From Alphaproteobacteria bacterium (GTDB lineage: Bacteria; Pseudomonadota; Alphaproteobacteria; Micavibrionales; Micavibrionaceae), in assembly GCA_021776025.1 (NCBI GenBank), contig JAJFGR010000007.1, forward strand, positions 496,001 to 560,000: a stretch of DNA of 64,000 nt, given 5' to 3'. The notes under the pieces are model-generated. The model saw only the letters and a list, made by a program, of their open reading frames with translations. It did not search any database and was not told the DNA's origin. Shown piece by piece: positions 1 through 9,325 of the stretch (within the stretch, counting starts at the first letter, position 1; each line of letters starts with the position of its first letter). The position numbers were made by a program, and so were the translations under genes.

Positions 1-636
1 GAGAATATTTTTGATAAGCATTATTCGCTTTGGCGATGTTTATTAACGTATGAATTTAAGGCGATTATTTCAAAGCGCGTTGCCACGATTATAGGTGATG
101 AGCACCTACAAGGCGAAAGCAATGCTGAGCGAGCTGTTCAGGAAGAAATCTGGGAATATGATGCGCGGCAAATTTGCCTGGTTGCCAATGGACAGCGTTC
201 GTATGAATTTTTCGGTTATGATTGGGAAATGCCGCTGTGGGATAAAGCCTTATGTGATTTTTACGAACATATATCGCTTGAGGAAAAGCAAGGACAGGCT
301 CTGTATAAGCGCTATCTACAAAATTACAATTACAAGGGGTTGTTCCCTGCCAAAGAACCTAAAATATGGCGCTGGCCGGTTTATATGCTTTGGGTTTTAC
401 CTGTGGCGCAATTTATCAAACTCGCTCAGGGTAATGATGCTAAAAACGACTTCTATGCTCTTATGAAATATCACGGACATTATTCTAATCAATATGGCTT
501 TATTTCTTGGGAAGAGCATAAGTCCACCCACAAGACCGCGCGCAATGTCATGAGCTTATATGTACGTAGATTTTTAGTTGAGAATGGATTTAACCTCCCT
601 CCTCTTACATCTGAGGAAAGTACTCATGTGGGTTGA
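1..636 (+). CDS. Asparagine-synthetase-like PP-loop ATPase, 3' part only
   Basis: The frame is open from base 1 and ends at TGA 634-636, so the 5' part lies outside the window. The visible 211 residues include FFGYDWEMPLWDKAL followed by a KRYLQNYNYKGLF stretch. I associate this arrangement with the C-terminal part of asparagine-synthetase/N-sugar-amidotransferase-like ATPases found in polysaccharide loci. The PP-loop itself would lie upstream and cannot be seen. The 3' end overlaps the next gene by 11 bases, so the two are probably cotranscribed. The family call rests on recalled motif similarity; the reading frame itself is secure. Confidence 0.6.
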   Translation, partial: ENIFDKHYSLWRCLLTYEFKAIISKRVATIIGDEHLQGESNAERAVQEEIWEYDARQICLVANGQRSYEFFGYDWEMPLWDKALCDFYEHISLEEKQGQALYKRYLQNYNYKGLFPAKEPKIWRWPVYMLWVLPVAQFIKLAQGNDAKNDFYALMKYHGHYSNQYGFISWEEHKSTHKTARNVMSLYVRRFLVENGFNLPPLTSEESTHVG

Positions 637-1204
637 AATGGTGGGGCTGCCGGGCGCAGGCAAAACGACATTGATCAATAATAACCTTGATCATGTTTCA
701 AAGCATTTTGAAATTACTGAATCCAAGCATGCATCTATCCTTCAAAAAATTTACGCTAAGACGCTTTATTACTTATTTATTGCTCCAAAGCTTGATGACA
801 AAAAACTAGCGAAAAAGCTTTCCTACCGTTTAGCCTTCAGGCTTTTCAAACCGCGCAGCGCTACCGTTTTCTTTTTTGATTCCGGCGTCGCCCAGCTCAT
901 TTTAGAAAATTTGCTAGAAACTAACTTTAAGGACAAGCAGGCCAAATTGGAGCTTTTGCAGAAGTTTGGCTTATCCGACACCGTCATAATTGTCAGCGAT
1001 GGTATAAGCGCGGTTATTAAGCGTGAACTCACACGCACAGATCGACGTTTTCAGTTTGATGAGGCCCAACTTCAAAAACTTTATAAAAACGCCGAAGAAA
1101 GCATCGAGAATGATTTTAGGCCTTTGTTTAAGCACGCACATATTGTAAAACCCGACGATTATAAAGGCTTTAAGGATATACTCACCAATGCGCAATCACA
1201 TTAA
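626..1204 (+). CDS. P-loop NTPase, small kinase-like protein
   Basis: 192 residues. A Walker A motif, GLPGAGKT, sits at residues 7-14, directly after the start, as in adenylate-kinase-like and nucleotide or sugar kinases. I chose ATG 626 because GAGGAAAG at 613-620 is a good ribosome binding site five bases upstream and puts the P-loop at the usual place; the longer frame from 578 has no such site. The gene overlaps both its upstream neighbour (11 bases) and its downstream neighbour (17 bases), so it belongs to the same operon as the partial amidotransferase-like gene and the methyltransferase. The substrate is unknown; a role in surface glycan modification is inferred from context only. Confidence 0.6.
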   Translation: MWVEMVGLPGAGKTTLINNNLDHVSKHFEITESKHASILQKIYAKTLYYLFIAPKLDDKKLAKKLSYRLAFRLFKPRSATVFFFDSGVAQLILENLLETNFKDKQAKLELLQKFGLSDTVIIVSDGISAVIKRELTRTDRRFQFDEAQLQKLYKNAEESIENDFRPLFKHAHIVKPDDYKGFKDILTNAQSH

Positions 1205-1871
1205 AAAACTCTACGCAGGCCTCTTTACCCTCGCTTACCACTTGGTTTATTGGTGTGAAGCGACGCTGCCGTTTTTTAAGCTTTATCAGCCGATCTACGG
1301 ATCAGATATGGATGATAAAAGCGTGCGTGGGTGTGAAGACCGCTGGAAAGCAATGGAGCCACATTTAAGTGGAAAAGGCGCCCTGCTCGACATTGGCTGT
1401 AATATTGGCTATTTCAGTTTTAAAGCTGCGGAAAAAGGGCATTCATCCTTTGGCGTTGAAGCAGACCCTATATATTTCTCAACATGTCAGGCGATTAAAT
1501 CCGTCCATAGCGCGGAAAATGCACATTTTATTAAAGGCTGGGTTGATGAGGATTTTCTCAATCATGCTCCGTCATTTAATACAGTCATTAATCTTTCGGT
1601 ATTCCACCACTGGGTGAAAAACTTTGGCCCTGAAAAAGCGCAAGATATGATGCGCACACTGGCGGGTAAGTGCGACAATATTGTGTTTGAAACTGGTCAG
1701 TCGAACGAGCTCACAAGTTGGGCTGATAAACTTAGCTTTATGGGGGATGACCCTAAAAAATGGATTACAGATTTTCTGAAAGACATTGGCTTTAAGAAAG
1801 TCGAAGTGATTGGGACATATCTGACCGGCTTGTCTGCTGTTCAGCGCTATATGTTTTTTGCCAGTAAGTAA
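1188..1871 (+). CDS. Class I SAM-dependent methyltransferase
   Basis: 227 residues. The SAM-binding motif I reads LLDIGCNIGYFSF at about residues 66-78, with an acidic residue ending the next strand (GVEAD), as expected for a Rossmann-fold methyltransferase. A hydrophobic N-terminal helix (about residues 8-30) may associate with membrane. It overlaps the preceding P-loop gene by 17 bases and is the last plus-strand gene before a converging minus-strand operon; only three bases separate the two stop codons. The substrate is not evident; a sugar or lipid-linked glycan is plausible from the locus. Confidence 0.7.
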   Translation: MRNHIKKLYAGLFTLAYHLVYWCEATLPFFKLYQPIYGSDMDDKSVRGCEDRWKAMEPHLSGKGALLDIGCNIGYFSFKAAEKGHSSFGVEADPIYFSTCQAIKSVHSAENAHFIKGWVDEDFLNHAPSFNTVINLSVFHHWVKNFGPEKAQDMMRTLAGKCDNIVFETGQSNELTSWADKLSFMGDDPKKWITDFLKDIGFKKVEVIGTYLTGLSAVQRYMFFASK

Positions 1872-1874
1872 GGC

Positions 1875-2657
1875 TTAGCGCGTGAAAATTTCATCATAAT
1901 GACGGGCTTTATCGAGCCCAATCTCGGCTTTAAAACCGGCACCTTCAAGACGTTGATAAACATCACTCTGTGCATTGCTGCCAAATATATCGAGATTTTT
2001 TTGATCAATTTCAACAACGATTGATTGCACTTTCTCAAACCACGAGCATTTTAGAAGCACATCGAGAATTTTTGCTTCATACCCTTCGACATCAATTTTG
2101 ATGTGTACTGGGCGATCCGCTATGTCGCGTTCAAGAAATTCCCACTGGCTGATATCAAAGGCTGATATTTTTACGGTTTGTCCGTCTGAACCATCCGCTA
2201 TATGTGACTTTCCACTGTGGCATTGTTCAAAGCTTAAATTAAGAATGTCCGTTTCTTCCGAAATTGCACTTTGGAACGGAATGATGTTCTCACAATTGTT
2301 GAGACGCACATTTTCTATAAAACTGGAATAAATAAATGGGTTGGGTTCAAATGAATAAACGCGTCCCTGCCCTCCAACTTGCTTGGAAGCTATCAAGGAG
2401 AACAGGCCATAGTTTGTGCCTATATCAATAAACGCCGCGCCTTTGGGCAGGCTCTCGACGTGATCGGCAACAACGCGCCCATATTCACCGCAGAGGCTAT
2501 AAACATTTGTCTTATCATGCCGATTAACCTTAAAAACGGGACCGTAGTGCGTCTTCAACGCTCTGAATGGTAAACAAGCCAACGACCATTTAACAATATG
2601 GCGTTTGCCTTTATGCGGAATGTTTTGCAGATAATATTCGTAAAGGGATTTGATCAT
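1875..2657 (-). CDS. FkbM family methyltransferase
   Basis: 260 residues. The SAM motif FIDIGTNYGLFSL (about 76-88) is followed by VYSFEPNPFIYSSF, and later by HIKIDVEGYEAKIL. These are hallmark FkbM-family segments; the DVEG(Y/F)E element is especially typical. FkbM proteins O-methylate sugars or polyketides and are frequent in O-antigen and exopolysaccharide loci. It is the last gene of a minus-strand operon that runs glycosyltransferase, glycosyltransferase, glycosyltransferase, nucleotide-sugar dehydrogenase, FkbM, with only seven bases between it and the dehydrogenase. Confidence 0.8.
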   Translation of the reverse strand: MIKSLYEYYLQNIPHKGKRHIVKWSLACLPFRALKTHYGPVFKVNRHDKTNVYSLCGEYGRVVADHVESLPKGAAFIDIGTNYGLFSLIASKQVGGQGRVYSFEPNPFIYSSFIENVRLNNCENIIPFQSAISEETDILNLSFEQCHSGKSHIADGSDGQTVKISAFDISQWEFLERDIADRPVHIKIDVEGYEAKILDVLLKCSWFEKVQSIVVEIDQKNLDIFGSNAQSDVYQRLEGAGFKAEIGLDKARHYDEIFTR

Positions 2658-2664
2658 AGTTTCT

Positions 2665-3993
2665 CTAGGACTTTACAATGTTTTGACGGCTTGAATAGGC
2701 GGCTGTTGCGTTGCGTGTATCAATAACAAGCTTGGCATTCTTAACAAGCGCTTGATAATCAACGGCGTCGTGATCGGTGACAATAAGAACAGCGTCATAC
2801 TGACTTAAGTCCTGAACGTTCCAAGCAATGCTCTTTTGTCCTACAAGCTTTGGATATTCTCTTAAGGGCCCAATTTCGGGGATATGCGGGTCGTAATACT
2901 CTACGCAGGCGCCCTGCTCTTTCAACAGCGTCATAACTTCAAAAGCTGGAGATTCTCTCTGGTCATTGATGTTTTTCTTATAGGCCACACCAAGCAGCAG
3001 CAGATTGCTATCTTTCAGTGTTTTCCCAGCTTGCTCCTGAAGCGCCTTATCTGTGTTCTCTACAACATAGGCTGGCATGGCTTTATTGATTTCTCCAGCA
3101 AGCTCAATAAAGCGTGTGCGAACCCCATATTCCTTGGCTTTCCATGTCAGGTAAAACGGATCAATTGGAACACAGTGCCCCCCAAGACCGGGGCCAGGGT
3201 AAAACGGCATGTAGCCGAAGGGTTTAGATTTGGCTGCCTCTACTACTTCCCAAACATCGATATCCATTTTTTGGTAAATAATTTTTAGCTCGTTGACGAG
3301 CGCAATATTTACGGCGCGAAAGATGTTTTCGGTAATTTTAACCGCTTCCGCTGTTTTGGCAGATGATACCGGTACAACCTGCGAAACGACCTGCTCATAA
3401 AATGCAATTCCCAAATCCAGAGCTTCCTGCGTATTCGCCCCTATAACCTTCGGAATTGTCGAGGTTTCAAAGTTTGGATTACCCGGATCTTCACGCTCTG
3501 GTGAATAAACGAGATAAAAATCCTCATTGACTTTAAGCCCTGTTTTTTCGAGAATGGGCGTAACAACCTCATCCAAAGTCCCAGGATATGTCGTGGATTC
3601 CAAAGATATCACCTGCCCCTTACGCAGCGTCTTGGCGATGCTTTCGGTCGTTTTTACAACATATGTTAGGTCCGGCTCATTCTTTTCATCCAGCGGCGTT
3701 GGTACGCAGATGGTAATTACATCAGCCTCGCCCAGCCTTGAAAGATCGCTTGTCGCCTTGATATGGCCTGATTTGATGAATGGCGCGATACGCTCTGAAG
3801 GCACTGTGTCGAGATAACTTTCACCCTTATTCAGCTTTTCTGTTTTTGCCTCATCTACATCAAAACACAGGACATAAAAGCCATTATTCGCGCAGCTATA
3901 GCTGAGCGGCAGGCCGACATAGCCAATGCCTACAACACCAACAATAATGTCTTGGTTCTTAATTTTAGAAAGAAGGTCTGAAGCTGATGTCAT
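2665..3993 (-). CDS. UDP-N-acetylglucosamine 6-dehydrogenase-type nucleotide sugar dehydrogenase
   Basis: 442 residues, full length for the UDP-glucose/GDP-mannose dehydrogenase superfamily. The N-terminal NAD-binding motif is VGIGYVGLPLS (about 21-31). The catalytic cysteine lies in GPGLGGHCVPIDPFYL (Cys274), and the proline-rich wording matches the WbpA/TviB branch that oxidises UDP-GlcNAc or UDP-GalNAc to the uronic acid. The C-terminal UDP-binding domain contains GVAYKKNINDQRESPA. Four bases separate it from the upstream glycosyltransferase, so it supplies an activated uronic acid to the same glycan pathway. The exact substrate cannot be fixed from sequence alone. Confidence 0.85.
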   Translation of the reverse strand: MTSASDLLSKIKNQDIIVGVVGIGYVGLPLSYSCANNGFYVLCFDVDEAKTEKLNKGESYLDTVPSERIAPFIKSGHIKATSDLSRLGEADVITICVPTPLDEKNEPDLTYVVKTTESIAKTLRKGQVISLESTTYPGTLDEVVTPILEKTGLKVNEDFYLVYSPEREDPGNPNFETSTIPKVIGANTQEALDLGIAFYEQVVSQVVPVSSAKTAEAVKITENIFRAVNIALVNELKIIYQKMDIDVWEVVEAAKSKPFGYMPFYPGPGLGGHCVPIDPFYLTWKAKEYGVRTRFIELAGEINKAMPAYVVENTDKALQEQAGKTLKDSNLLLLGVAYKKNINDQRESPAFEVMTLLKEQGACVEYYDPHIPEIGPLREYPKLVGQKSIAWNVQDLSQYDAVLIVTDHDAVDYQALVKNAKLVIDTRNATAAYSSRQNIVKS

Positions 3994-3997
3994 GTTT

Positions 3998-5197
3998 TTA
4001 GCTGTCGTTTGTTAAGGCTTTAATGCGGGCAACATACTCGCTGAAAATACGCTCCTGTCCAGCTTTTTCTTTAATTTTCAAAGCCCATTCCTTGCGTTTT
4101 TCTTCTGAAATTAAGGCTGCTTGCTCTATACTTTTGGCCCAACCTTGTGGATCACCTATATCACAAAGAAAACCGTTCTCATCATCAACAATCCATTCAC
4201 AAAAGGCTGGTTCGGCTTTATTGGCAATAACAGGAAGGCCGCATGCCATGGCTTCAATCATAGGCGTTCCAAAGCCCTCATCCCATGCGGGCATAGCGTA
4301 AATATCTGTGGCCTTCATGTAATCGGCCGCGCTTACAAAATCAAAAACAAGATGCACTCTATCCTTTAAGTCATGCGTGTGAATGAGCTTTTCAATTGTA
4401 TCAACGTAGGCCTTATCGCGCGTATAGAGTGGACCCTCACTGACCAAGGGCCCTGCTAAAATAGCCTTGTACTGCTTCGGCAGATGGCGAAGCGCTTCGA
4501 CCAGTAGGATATGGTTTTTTTGTGGAATTATTTTGGCAATGGTAGAAACAACAATATCCTCCGGCCCAAAGGGAGTGAGATCTGTGCGGTATGTAAGCCT
4601 CTTATCCCATTCAACTTTAAATTCCTCATCATTTATAGGATTAGGGCGGCACCAAAGCTGCTCCTTGCGGAAACCTTGTTGGATGCAACGTTCACGAGCT
4701 TTTTTTGTAAGGGTAATAATGTGAGAATTTTCTGGCGGCTGGACCTTAAATAGAAGCAAGAACTTTTGGACCGGGGAGGCCTGTGCTGTGACCAGTTCTA
4801 TTAACACAGGAATGTTGTGCTTCTTTGCCCAAACCAAAGCCGCGGCTGTACCGCCGGAGGTGCCCAAAATATGGATAAGATCGACCTTATGCTCATATTT
4901 CTGAAGCTCTCGATAGCTCACGATACTTTCGACAATATTAACCAGAGCGCTATGAACACGTTTTGGGAACAGGCTAAAAGGGAAATTATTCTTGCGCAGC
5001 ACGCTGGCCACACGTCTTTTAACCTCAAAAGTTTCGTAGCTATAATCTTCGTCTTCTGTGTTCTCTACACCGTTACAAAGCACATCAAGGCGCTTTACAC
5101 CTAAATCGCCACCGATGGCCTTATAAAGCTTTGGAATGCGCACGCCCGGCCCGGTATATTCCGGGGGGAATTTACTGGCGACGATCAATATATTCAT
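3998..5197 (-). CDS. Glycosyltransferase family 4 (GT-B fold)
   Basis: 399 residues. The N terminus ILIVASKFPPEYTGPGVRIPKL is the acceptor-side loop typical of GT4 enzymes. The C-terminal half has IAKIIPQKNH and the donor-binding E-x7-E element in EGFGTPMIEAMACGLPVIA. It starts with ATG overlapping the stop of the upstream glycosyltransferase by four bases (5194-5197), so translation is probably coupled. It likely adds one sugar during surface polysaccharide assembly at the cytoplasmic membrane; donor and acceptor are not predictable here. Confidence 0.8.
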   Translation of the reverse strand: MNILIVASKFPPEYTGPGVRIPKLYKAIGGDLGVKRLDVLCNGVENTEDEDYSYETFEVKRRVASVLRKNNFPFSLFPKRVHSALVNIVESIVSYRELQKYEHKVDLIHILGTSGGTAAALVWAKKHNIPVLIELVTAQASPVQKFLLLFKVQPPENSHIITLTKKARERCIQQGFRKEQLWCRPNPINDEEFKVEWDKRLTYRTDLTPFGPEDIVVSTIAKIIPQKNHILLVEALRHLPKQYKAILAGPLVSEGPLYTRDKAYVDTIEKLIHTHDLKDRVHLVFDFVSAADYMKATDIYAMPAWDEGFGTPMIEAMACGLPVIANKAEPAFCEWIVDDENGFLCDIGDPQGWAKSIEQAALISEEKRKEWALKIKEKAGQERIFSEYVARIKALTNDS

Positions 5198-6306
5198 TTC
5201 TCGCCTCCAATAACCTTATTAAACAGGCCTTCATATTGGCTGCAAATGTTCTCAACCGTAAAGTCCATCGCGCGCGCTTTTTGCTTTTCAGGATCGCACT
5301 CCTTATCAAGGGCGCTGATTATAGCGTCTGACAAAGCTTGCGGGTCACAGACAGGAACTAGAGTTCCAAACTCGCCATCTTGCAGAATTTCAGCTGGACC
5401 TGACGGACAATCTGTAGAAACCACAGGCAAACCACACAACAGCGCCTCAACAACAACATTGCCAAAACCTTCATGAATGGAGCTTAGTACAAATAAATCG
5501 GCATGTTTCATATAGGACAACGGATTTTCAACAAAGCCTGTGAAGTGAATTTTATCCTCTACGCCCAATTGCTCCGCCAGTGCTTCTAATTCACCCCGCA
5601 ACGCACCTTCTCCCAATATAAGCAGACGTATATCGCGTTTTTGAACTATCTTTTCGTAAGCACAAACCGCGGTTACATAATCTTTTTGATGGACAAGGCG
5701 GCCGGACATAACGATGATCTGTGATTTTGCCTGTTCAAACCATTCGTCTTTTGATGTTTCTTTGAGATTTTCGAGAAGACCTTTGGTCACAACGGGGTTA
5801 TGTATCCAGCTGATCCGATTGGGGCGAATATTGGCGTTCTTTTGAATGTCTTGCATAACGCCCTGAGATATCCCAACAACGGCATCTGCAAATGGATAGA
5901 TAAGCCTGACAATCCATGGAGCGGCTCTGTCTGGCCACGATTCACCATATTGAGCTTTAACCGAAAGATGGTTGCGTTCGCTGATGATAATTTTTGTTTT
6001 AGCCTTAGGGGCCAAGAATTTGGCGAGTACAGCAATGACATTCACGTAAAACAAAGCTGAAAGCAGCGCGTCTGGCTGATTTTCTCTTAAATAAGCGGCC
6101 AAAGCAGGTAACGCGAATAGAGCTCGAGGCTTGTCCAAATCAACAATATTAACTTCTTTGCTGAGTAAATTCTGATATTCCCCCTGATTTTTGACTAGGA
6201 CCAGATCAACCTCATGACCTCTGGATGCAAACTCATTGGCCATGTTGACGATCATGCGCTGCGCGCCGCCACCGGCCAGATCCGGTATAAAAAAGGCCAG
6301 CTTCAT
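5194..6306 (-). CDS. Glycosyltransferase family 4 (GT-B fold)
   Basis: 370 residues. The start FFIPDLAGGGAQRMIVNMA is the glycine-rich acceptor loop, and VMSGRLVHQKDY plus EGFGNVVVEALLCGLPVVS form the nucleotide-sugar side with the E-x7-E motif. It overlaps both neighbours by the four-base ATGA arrangement. It resembles the next upstream gene in length and N-terminal motif (SGGAERV there, GGGAQRM here), suggesting an old duplication within the operon. Confidence 0.8.
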   Translation of the reverse strand: MKLAFFIPDLAGGGAQRMIVNMANEFASRGHEVDLVLVKNQGEYQNLLSKEVNIVDLDKPRALFALPALAAYLRENQPDALLSALFYVNVIAVLAKFLAPKAKTKIIISERNHLSVKAQYGESWPDRAAPWIVRLIYPFADAVVGISQGVMQDIQKNANIRPNRISWIHNPVVTKGLLENLKETSKDEWFEQAKSQIIVMSGRLVHQKDYVTAVCAYEKIVQKRDIRLLILGEGALRGELEALAEQLGVEDKIHFTGFVENPLSYMKHADLFVLSSIHEGFGNVVVEALLCGLPVVSTDCPSGPAEILQDGEFGTLVPVCDPQALSDAIISALDKECDPEKQKARAMDFTVENICSQYEGLFNKVIGGEK

Positions 6307-7415
6307 GAGGTCACCTGCGTTAGAACTTCATCAAAAGCTTTGGCAATATTGGGCTTGCTATAGATTTCAGGAAGCAACGATGGACGAAAGCACGCTGTTG
6401 GCATAGGAGCAACCTCTTCCATAGCTTTTAAGAACGCATCCATGTCTTGAACAATACGGACGCTGCCCTTATCGGCGGCTTTGGCAATTTCATCGATACC
6501 GCCAGACTCTTGCGTTGCTATAACGGGTGCACCACACGCGAGTGACTCTAGAACAACATTCGGCAAGCCTTCATAACGGGACGGTAGCAAGAAGCAGTCT
6601 GCGGCCCCAAACTGTCCGTAAGGGTTTTTTACGAGGCCTTTTAAAATCACTTTATCTGTCAGACCGTGCTTGCTGATGAGCGCCTCCAGTGCCTGCCTTT
6701 GGCCGCCCTCGCCCAAGATTGTAAGTTGCCATTCATGTTTGCCCTTCCAATTCGCGAGAGCCTCAATCAACCGGTCATAGCCTTTCTGTGGCTCCAGACG
6801 CCCTGCGGCGATGAAGTGCACGCAGTGCTTTCTGCTTTCATCAACTTCGGGGAAGTCTTGCGCTGCACGGATATGCTCAAGATCAACGGGATTTGGAAGA
6901 TGTGTAAATTTCTGGCTCTCAAAGCCTAAATTCTGACGAAACTCATCAAAAACGCGTTGAGTTGGGCTTAAAATTATATCGGCCCGTGGATATAGAAACT
7001 TATAGAGCATTTTAATGACTGGCCTGCGCCATTTATATTTTTGAAAAAAGAAGGATGGGGTTATTGCTTCTCTGACAATAAAGCGGGCTTTCGGTAAAAA
7101 TGGCTTGAGCAGAAGAACAGCAAAATTCATATGGGCCATAGTGGAGATTACAACATCAGGTTTCTGCTCATTTATTGTTTTAAAAAGCCATGGCAATGAC
7201 CTGATAATACTGAATTTATTTAACTTTTCTACGTGAATATTTTTCTCAATAAGGCTGTCGAGTTCGCCCTTATTCTGCACTGTTAACAAGGTGGGAGTAT
7301 ATTTTTTGCGATCCAGCCCATTCATGAGTGTAATCAACACACGCTCAGCCCCACCAGACATCAGAGACGGCAAAACAAAAAGCACTTTCACAGGTGGTTG
7401 CATGTTCTCACGCAT
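6303..7415 (-). CDS. Glycosyltransferase family 4 (GT-B fold)
   Basis: 370 residues from the first ATG. FVLPSLMSGGAERVLITLM is the acceptor loop; AAGRLEPQKGYDRLIEAL and EGLPNVVLESLACGAPVIAT are the donor-binding elements. It is the promoter-proximal gene of the minus-strand glycan operon. The start is uncertain: neither 7415 nor the in-frame ATG at 7403 (a shorter N terminus beginning MQPPVKV) has a strong ribosome binding site. Confidence 0.8.
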   Translation of the reverse strand: MRENMQPPVKVLFVLPSLMSGGAERVLITLMNGLDRKKYTPTLLTVQNKGELDSLIEKNIHVEKLNKFSIIRSLPWLFKTINEQKPDVVISTMAHMNFAVLLLKPFLPKARFIVREAITPSFFFQKYKWRRPVIKMLYKFLYPRADIILSPTQRVFDEFRQNLGFESQKFTHLPNPVDLEHIRAAQDFPEVDESRKHCVHFIAAGRLEPQKGYDRLIEALANWKGKHEWQLTILGEGGQRQALEALISKHGLTDKVILKGLVKNPYGQFGAADCFLLPSRYEGLPNVVLESLACGAPVIATQESGGIDEIAKAADKGSVRIVQDMDAFLKAMEEVAPMPTACFRPSLLPEIYSKPNIAKAFDEVLTQVTS

Positions 7416-7527
7416 GTTTAATAGGTATGATTCTAAAGACGTACATGCAATATAAAAAGTGACCTGCCGGAGTTTGTTCCTGTTTAAAGCGCGCTAAAAC
7501 TTTATTCCTTTCCGGCGTTAGAATTCC

Positions 7528-7556
7528 TTGACAGCCCTTGCTCCTTATGTGTATAT
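7528..7556 (+). promoter_or_regulatory. Probable sigma70 promoter for rplU-rpmA
   Basis: TTGACA at 7528-7533, a 17-base spacer, then GTATAT at 7551-7556. It ends about 40 bases before the rplU start and is the only good -35/-10 pair seen in the 180-base divergent gap with the glycosyltransferase operon. The rest of that gap shows no gene. Confidence 0.6.
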
Positions 7557-7595
7557 CTCCCCTCTCGAATTATTATATATTTAGGTTAAAAAGAC

Positions 7596-7901
7596 ATGTT
7601 TGCAGTTATTCGCACAGGCGGGAAACAATACCGCGTACAAAAAGACGATAAAATCGAAGTTGAAAAACTTGAGGTTGAGGCCGGGAAATCCGTTGATCTA
7701 GACGAAGTTTTGTTCGTAGACGGTAAGATTGGCGAGCCTTTGGTTAAGGGCGCTAAGGTTGTTGCTAAGGTTTTAGAGCAAAAGCGCGGCCCTAAGATCA
7801 TAATTTTTAAGAAGAAACGTCGTCAGAATTACCGTCGTAAGAAGGGGCACCGTCAAAACCTGACTTTGCTACAGATTACAGATATTAAGACAGCCGCATA
7901 A
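7596..7901 (+). CDS. rplU: 50S ribosomal protein L21
   Basis: 101 residues, the normal length. The N terminus [14 protein letters not shown] and the C-terminal basic segment [17 protein letters not shown] with LQITDI are diagnostic of bL21, which binds 23S rRNA domain V and contacts L20. It is followed 25 bases later by rpmA (L27), the near-universal bacterial pairing. Confidence 0.97.
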   Translation: MFAVIRTGGKQYRVQKDDKIEVEKLEVEAGKSVDLDEVLFVDGKIGEPLVKGAKVVAKVLEQKRGPKIIIFKKKRRQNYRRKKGHRQNLTLLQITDIKTAA

Positions 7902-7926
7902 CTTAATTTTATAGGGAGATTAAAGC

Positions 7927-8214
7927 ATGGCACATAAAAAAGCAGGTGGTAGTTCCAGAAATGGCCGCGATTCAGCAGGTAGACGCCTTGGCGTTAAAAA
8001 ATATGCTGGTGAAGAAATTCTTGCTGGCGGTATCATTGTTCGCCAACGTGGCACTAAATATAAACCTGGTAAGAATGTTGGCCTTGGTAAAGACCACACA
8101 ATCTACTCTTTGGTTGATGGCGAGGTTCTCTTTACCCGTGTACAAGATGACGCACCGGTTGTGAATGTTGTCCCGGCAAACGATGTTGCTGCAAACCAAC
8201 AAGCCGCCGAATAG
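7927..8214 (+). CDS. rpmA: 50S ribosomal protein L27
   Basis: 95 residues. The N terminus [16 protein letters not shown] reaches toward the peptidyl transferase centre in bL27; [14 protein letters not shown] and [12 protein letters not shown] are canonical. The ribosome binding site GGGAG lies at 7914-7918. The C-terminal tail past about residue 84 is a variable extension. It forms an operon with rplU and is closed by a strong terminator at 8243-8272. Confidence 0.97.
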   Translation: MAHKKAGGSSRNGRDSAGRRLGVKKYAGEEILAGGIIVRQRGTKYKPGKNVGLGKDHTIYSLVDGEVLFTRVQDDAPVVNVVPANDVAANQQAAE

Positions 8215-8242
8215 CCCTAAGCGCGTACATAAATAAGATTCT

Positions 8243-8272
8243 AAGGGAAAGGCTTAAACCTTTCCCTTTTTT
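8243..8272 (+). terminator. Rho-independent terminator after rpmA
   Basis: A perfect 10-base stem, AAGGGAAAGG with CCTTTCCCTT, around the six-base loop CTTAAA, running into six T residues. It separates the ribosomal protein operon from obgE, although the distance to obgE is only about 20 bases, so some read-through is likely. Confidence 0.85.
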
Positions 8273-8293
8273 AATGGATGAAGCTATAGAGCG

Positions 8294-9325
8294 ATGAAAT
8301 TTCTAGACGAAGCAAAGATATACCTCCAAAGCGGTTCAGGCGGCCCGGGTTGCCTGTCTTTTCGCCGCGAGAAGAATGTGGAGTTTGGCGGGCCGAATGG
8401 CGGCAATGGTGGACGCGGCGGCGATGTCATCTTTGAAGTCGTTGACACCCTCAACACCCTCATCGATTTCCGCTATCAGCAGCATTTTAAGGCCAGCAAT
8501 GGTGATAATGGCAAGGGCGATAACTGTAGCGGCGCTCACGGCGAAGACTGCATCGTTAAAGTCCCTGCAGGAACGCAGCTCCTTGATGAAGACAAAGAAA
8601 CCGTTCTCTATGATTTTACCAAAGCCGGAGAGCGCCATGTGTTCCTGAAAGGCGGCGATGGCGGTTTTGGCAATGCCCATTACAAAAGCTCAACCAATCA
8701 AGCGCCGCGCAAGACCACCCCGGGCTGGGAAGGTCAGGAAATGGCGATATGGCTGCGCCTGAAGCTTATCGCCGATGCTGGGCTTGTAGGCCTGCCGAAT
8801 GCCGGTAAATCAACGTTTTTGGCGGCTTGTACTAATGCGAAGCCGAAAATTGCAGATTATCCTTTCACCACGCTGCACCCTAATCTCGGCGTTGTGCGCG
8901 CCGGTGAATATGATTTTGTCATTGCTGATATTCCGGGCCTTATTGAGGGTGCCAGTGAAGGCCTTGGACTTGGCGATAGGTTTTTAGGCCATGTTGAGCG
9001 TACGAATGTGATCTTGCATCTGATTGATTGTACGCATGATGACATTGTCGAGGCGTACACGACGATAAGAAATGAGTTGAAGAACTACGGCAATGGCCTT
9101 GATACTAAAGAAGAAATACTCGCTATAAATAAGATAGATGCGCTTGGTGAAGAGCTAGCGGATGACCAAGCTAAAACGCTCGAAAAGGCTGTGGGCAAGC
9201 CGGTGTATAAAATGTCAGCGGTCGCAGGTGATGGTGTTAAACCTATTCTATACGAGCTTGGCCGCGTGATCTATGAAGCGCGTTTTGGCCCTGCCGATGC
9301 TGATGAAGAAGGCTTTGATACATGA
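8294..9325 (+). CDS. obgE: GTPase Obg/CgtA
   Basis: 343 residues. The glycine-rich Obg fold (about residues 1-158; [15 protein letters not shown]) is followed by the GTPase domain with G1 GLPNAGKS at 166-173, G3 DIPGLIEGA, and G4 NKID. Obg is an essential ribosome-assembly and stress-response GTPase that binds the 50S subunit. The C-terminal domain is short, as is common in alphaproteobacteria. The stop overlaps the proB start by four bases. rplU-rpmA-obg-proB is the usual alphaproteobacterial order. Confidence 0.97.
   Translation: MKFLDEAKIYLQSGSGGPGCLSFRREKNVEFGGPNGGNGGRGGDVIFEVVDTLNTLIDFRYQQHFKASNGDNGKGDNCSGAHGEDCIVKVPAGTQLLDEDKETVLYDFTKAGERHVFLKGGDGGFGNAHYKSSTNQAPRKTTPGWEGQEMAIWLRLKLIADAGLVGLPNAGKSTFLAACTNAKPKIADYPFTTLHPNLGVVRAGEYDFVIADIPGLIEGASEGLGLGDRFLGHVERTNVILHLIDCTHDDIVEAYTTIRNELKNYGNGLDTKEEILAINKIDALGEELADDQAKTLEKAVGKPVYKMSAVAGDGVKPILYELGRVIYEARFGPADADEEGFDT

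Noticed and set aside
7586-7801. Minus-strand frame opposite rplU
   Set aside because: It is a shadow of a clearly coding ribosomal protein gene.
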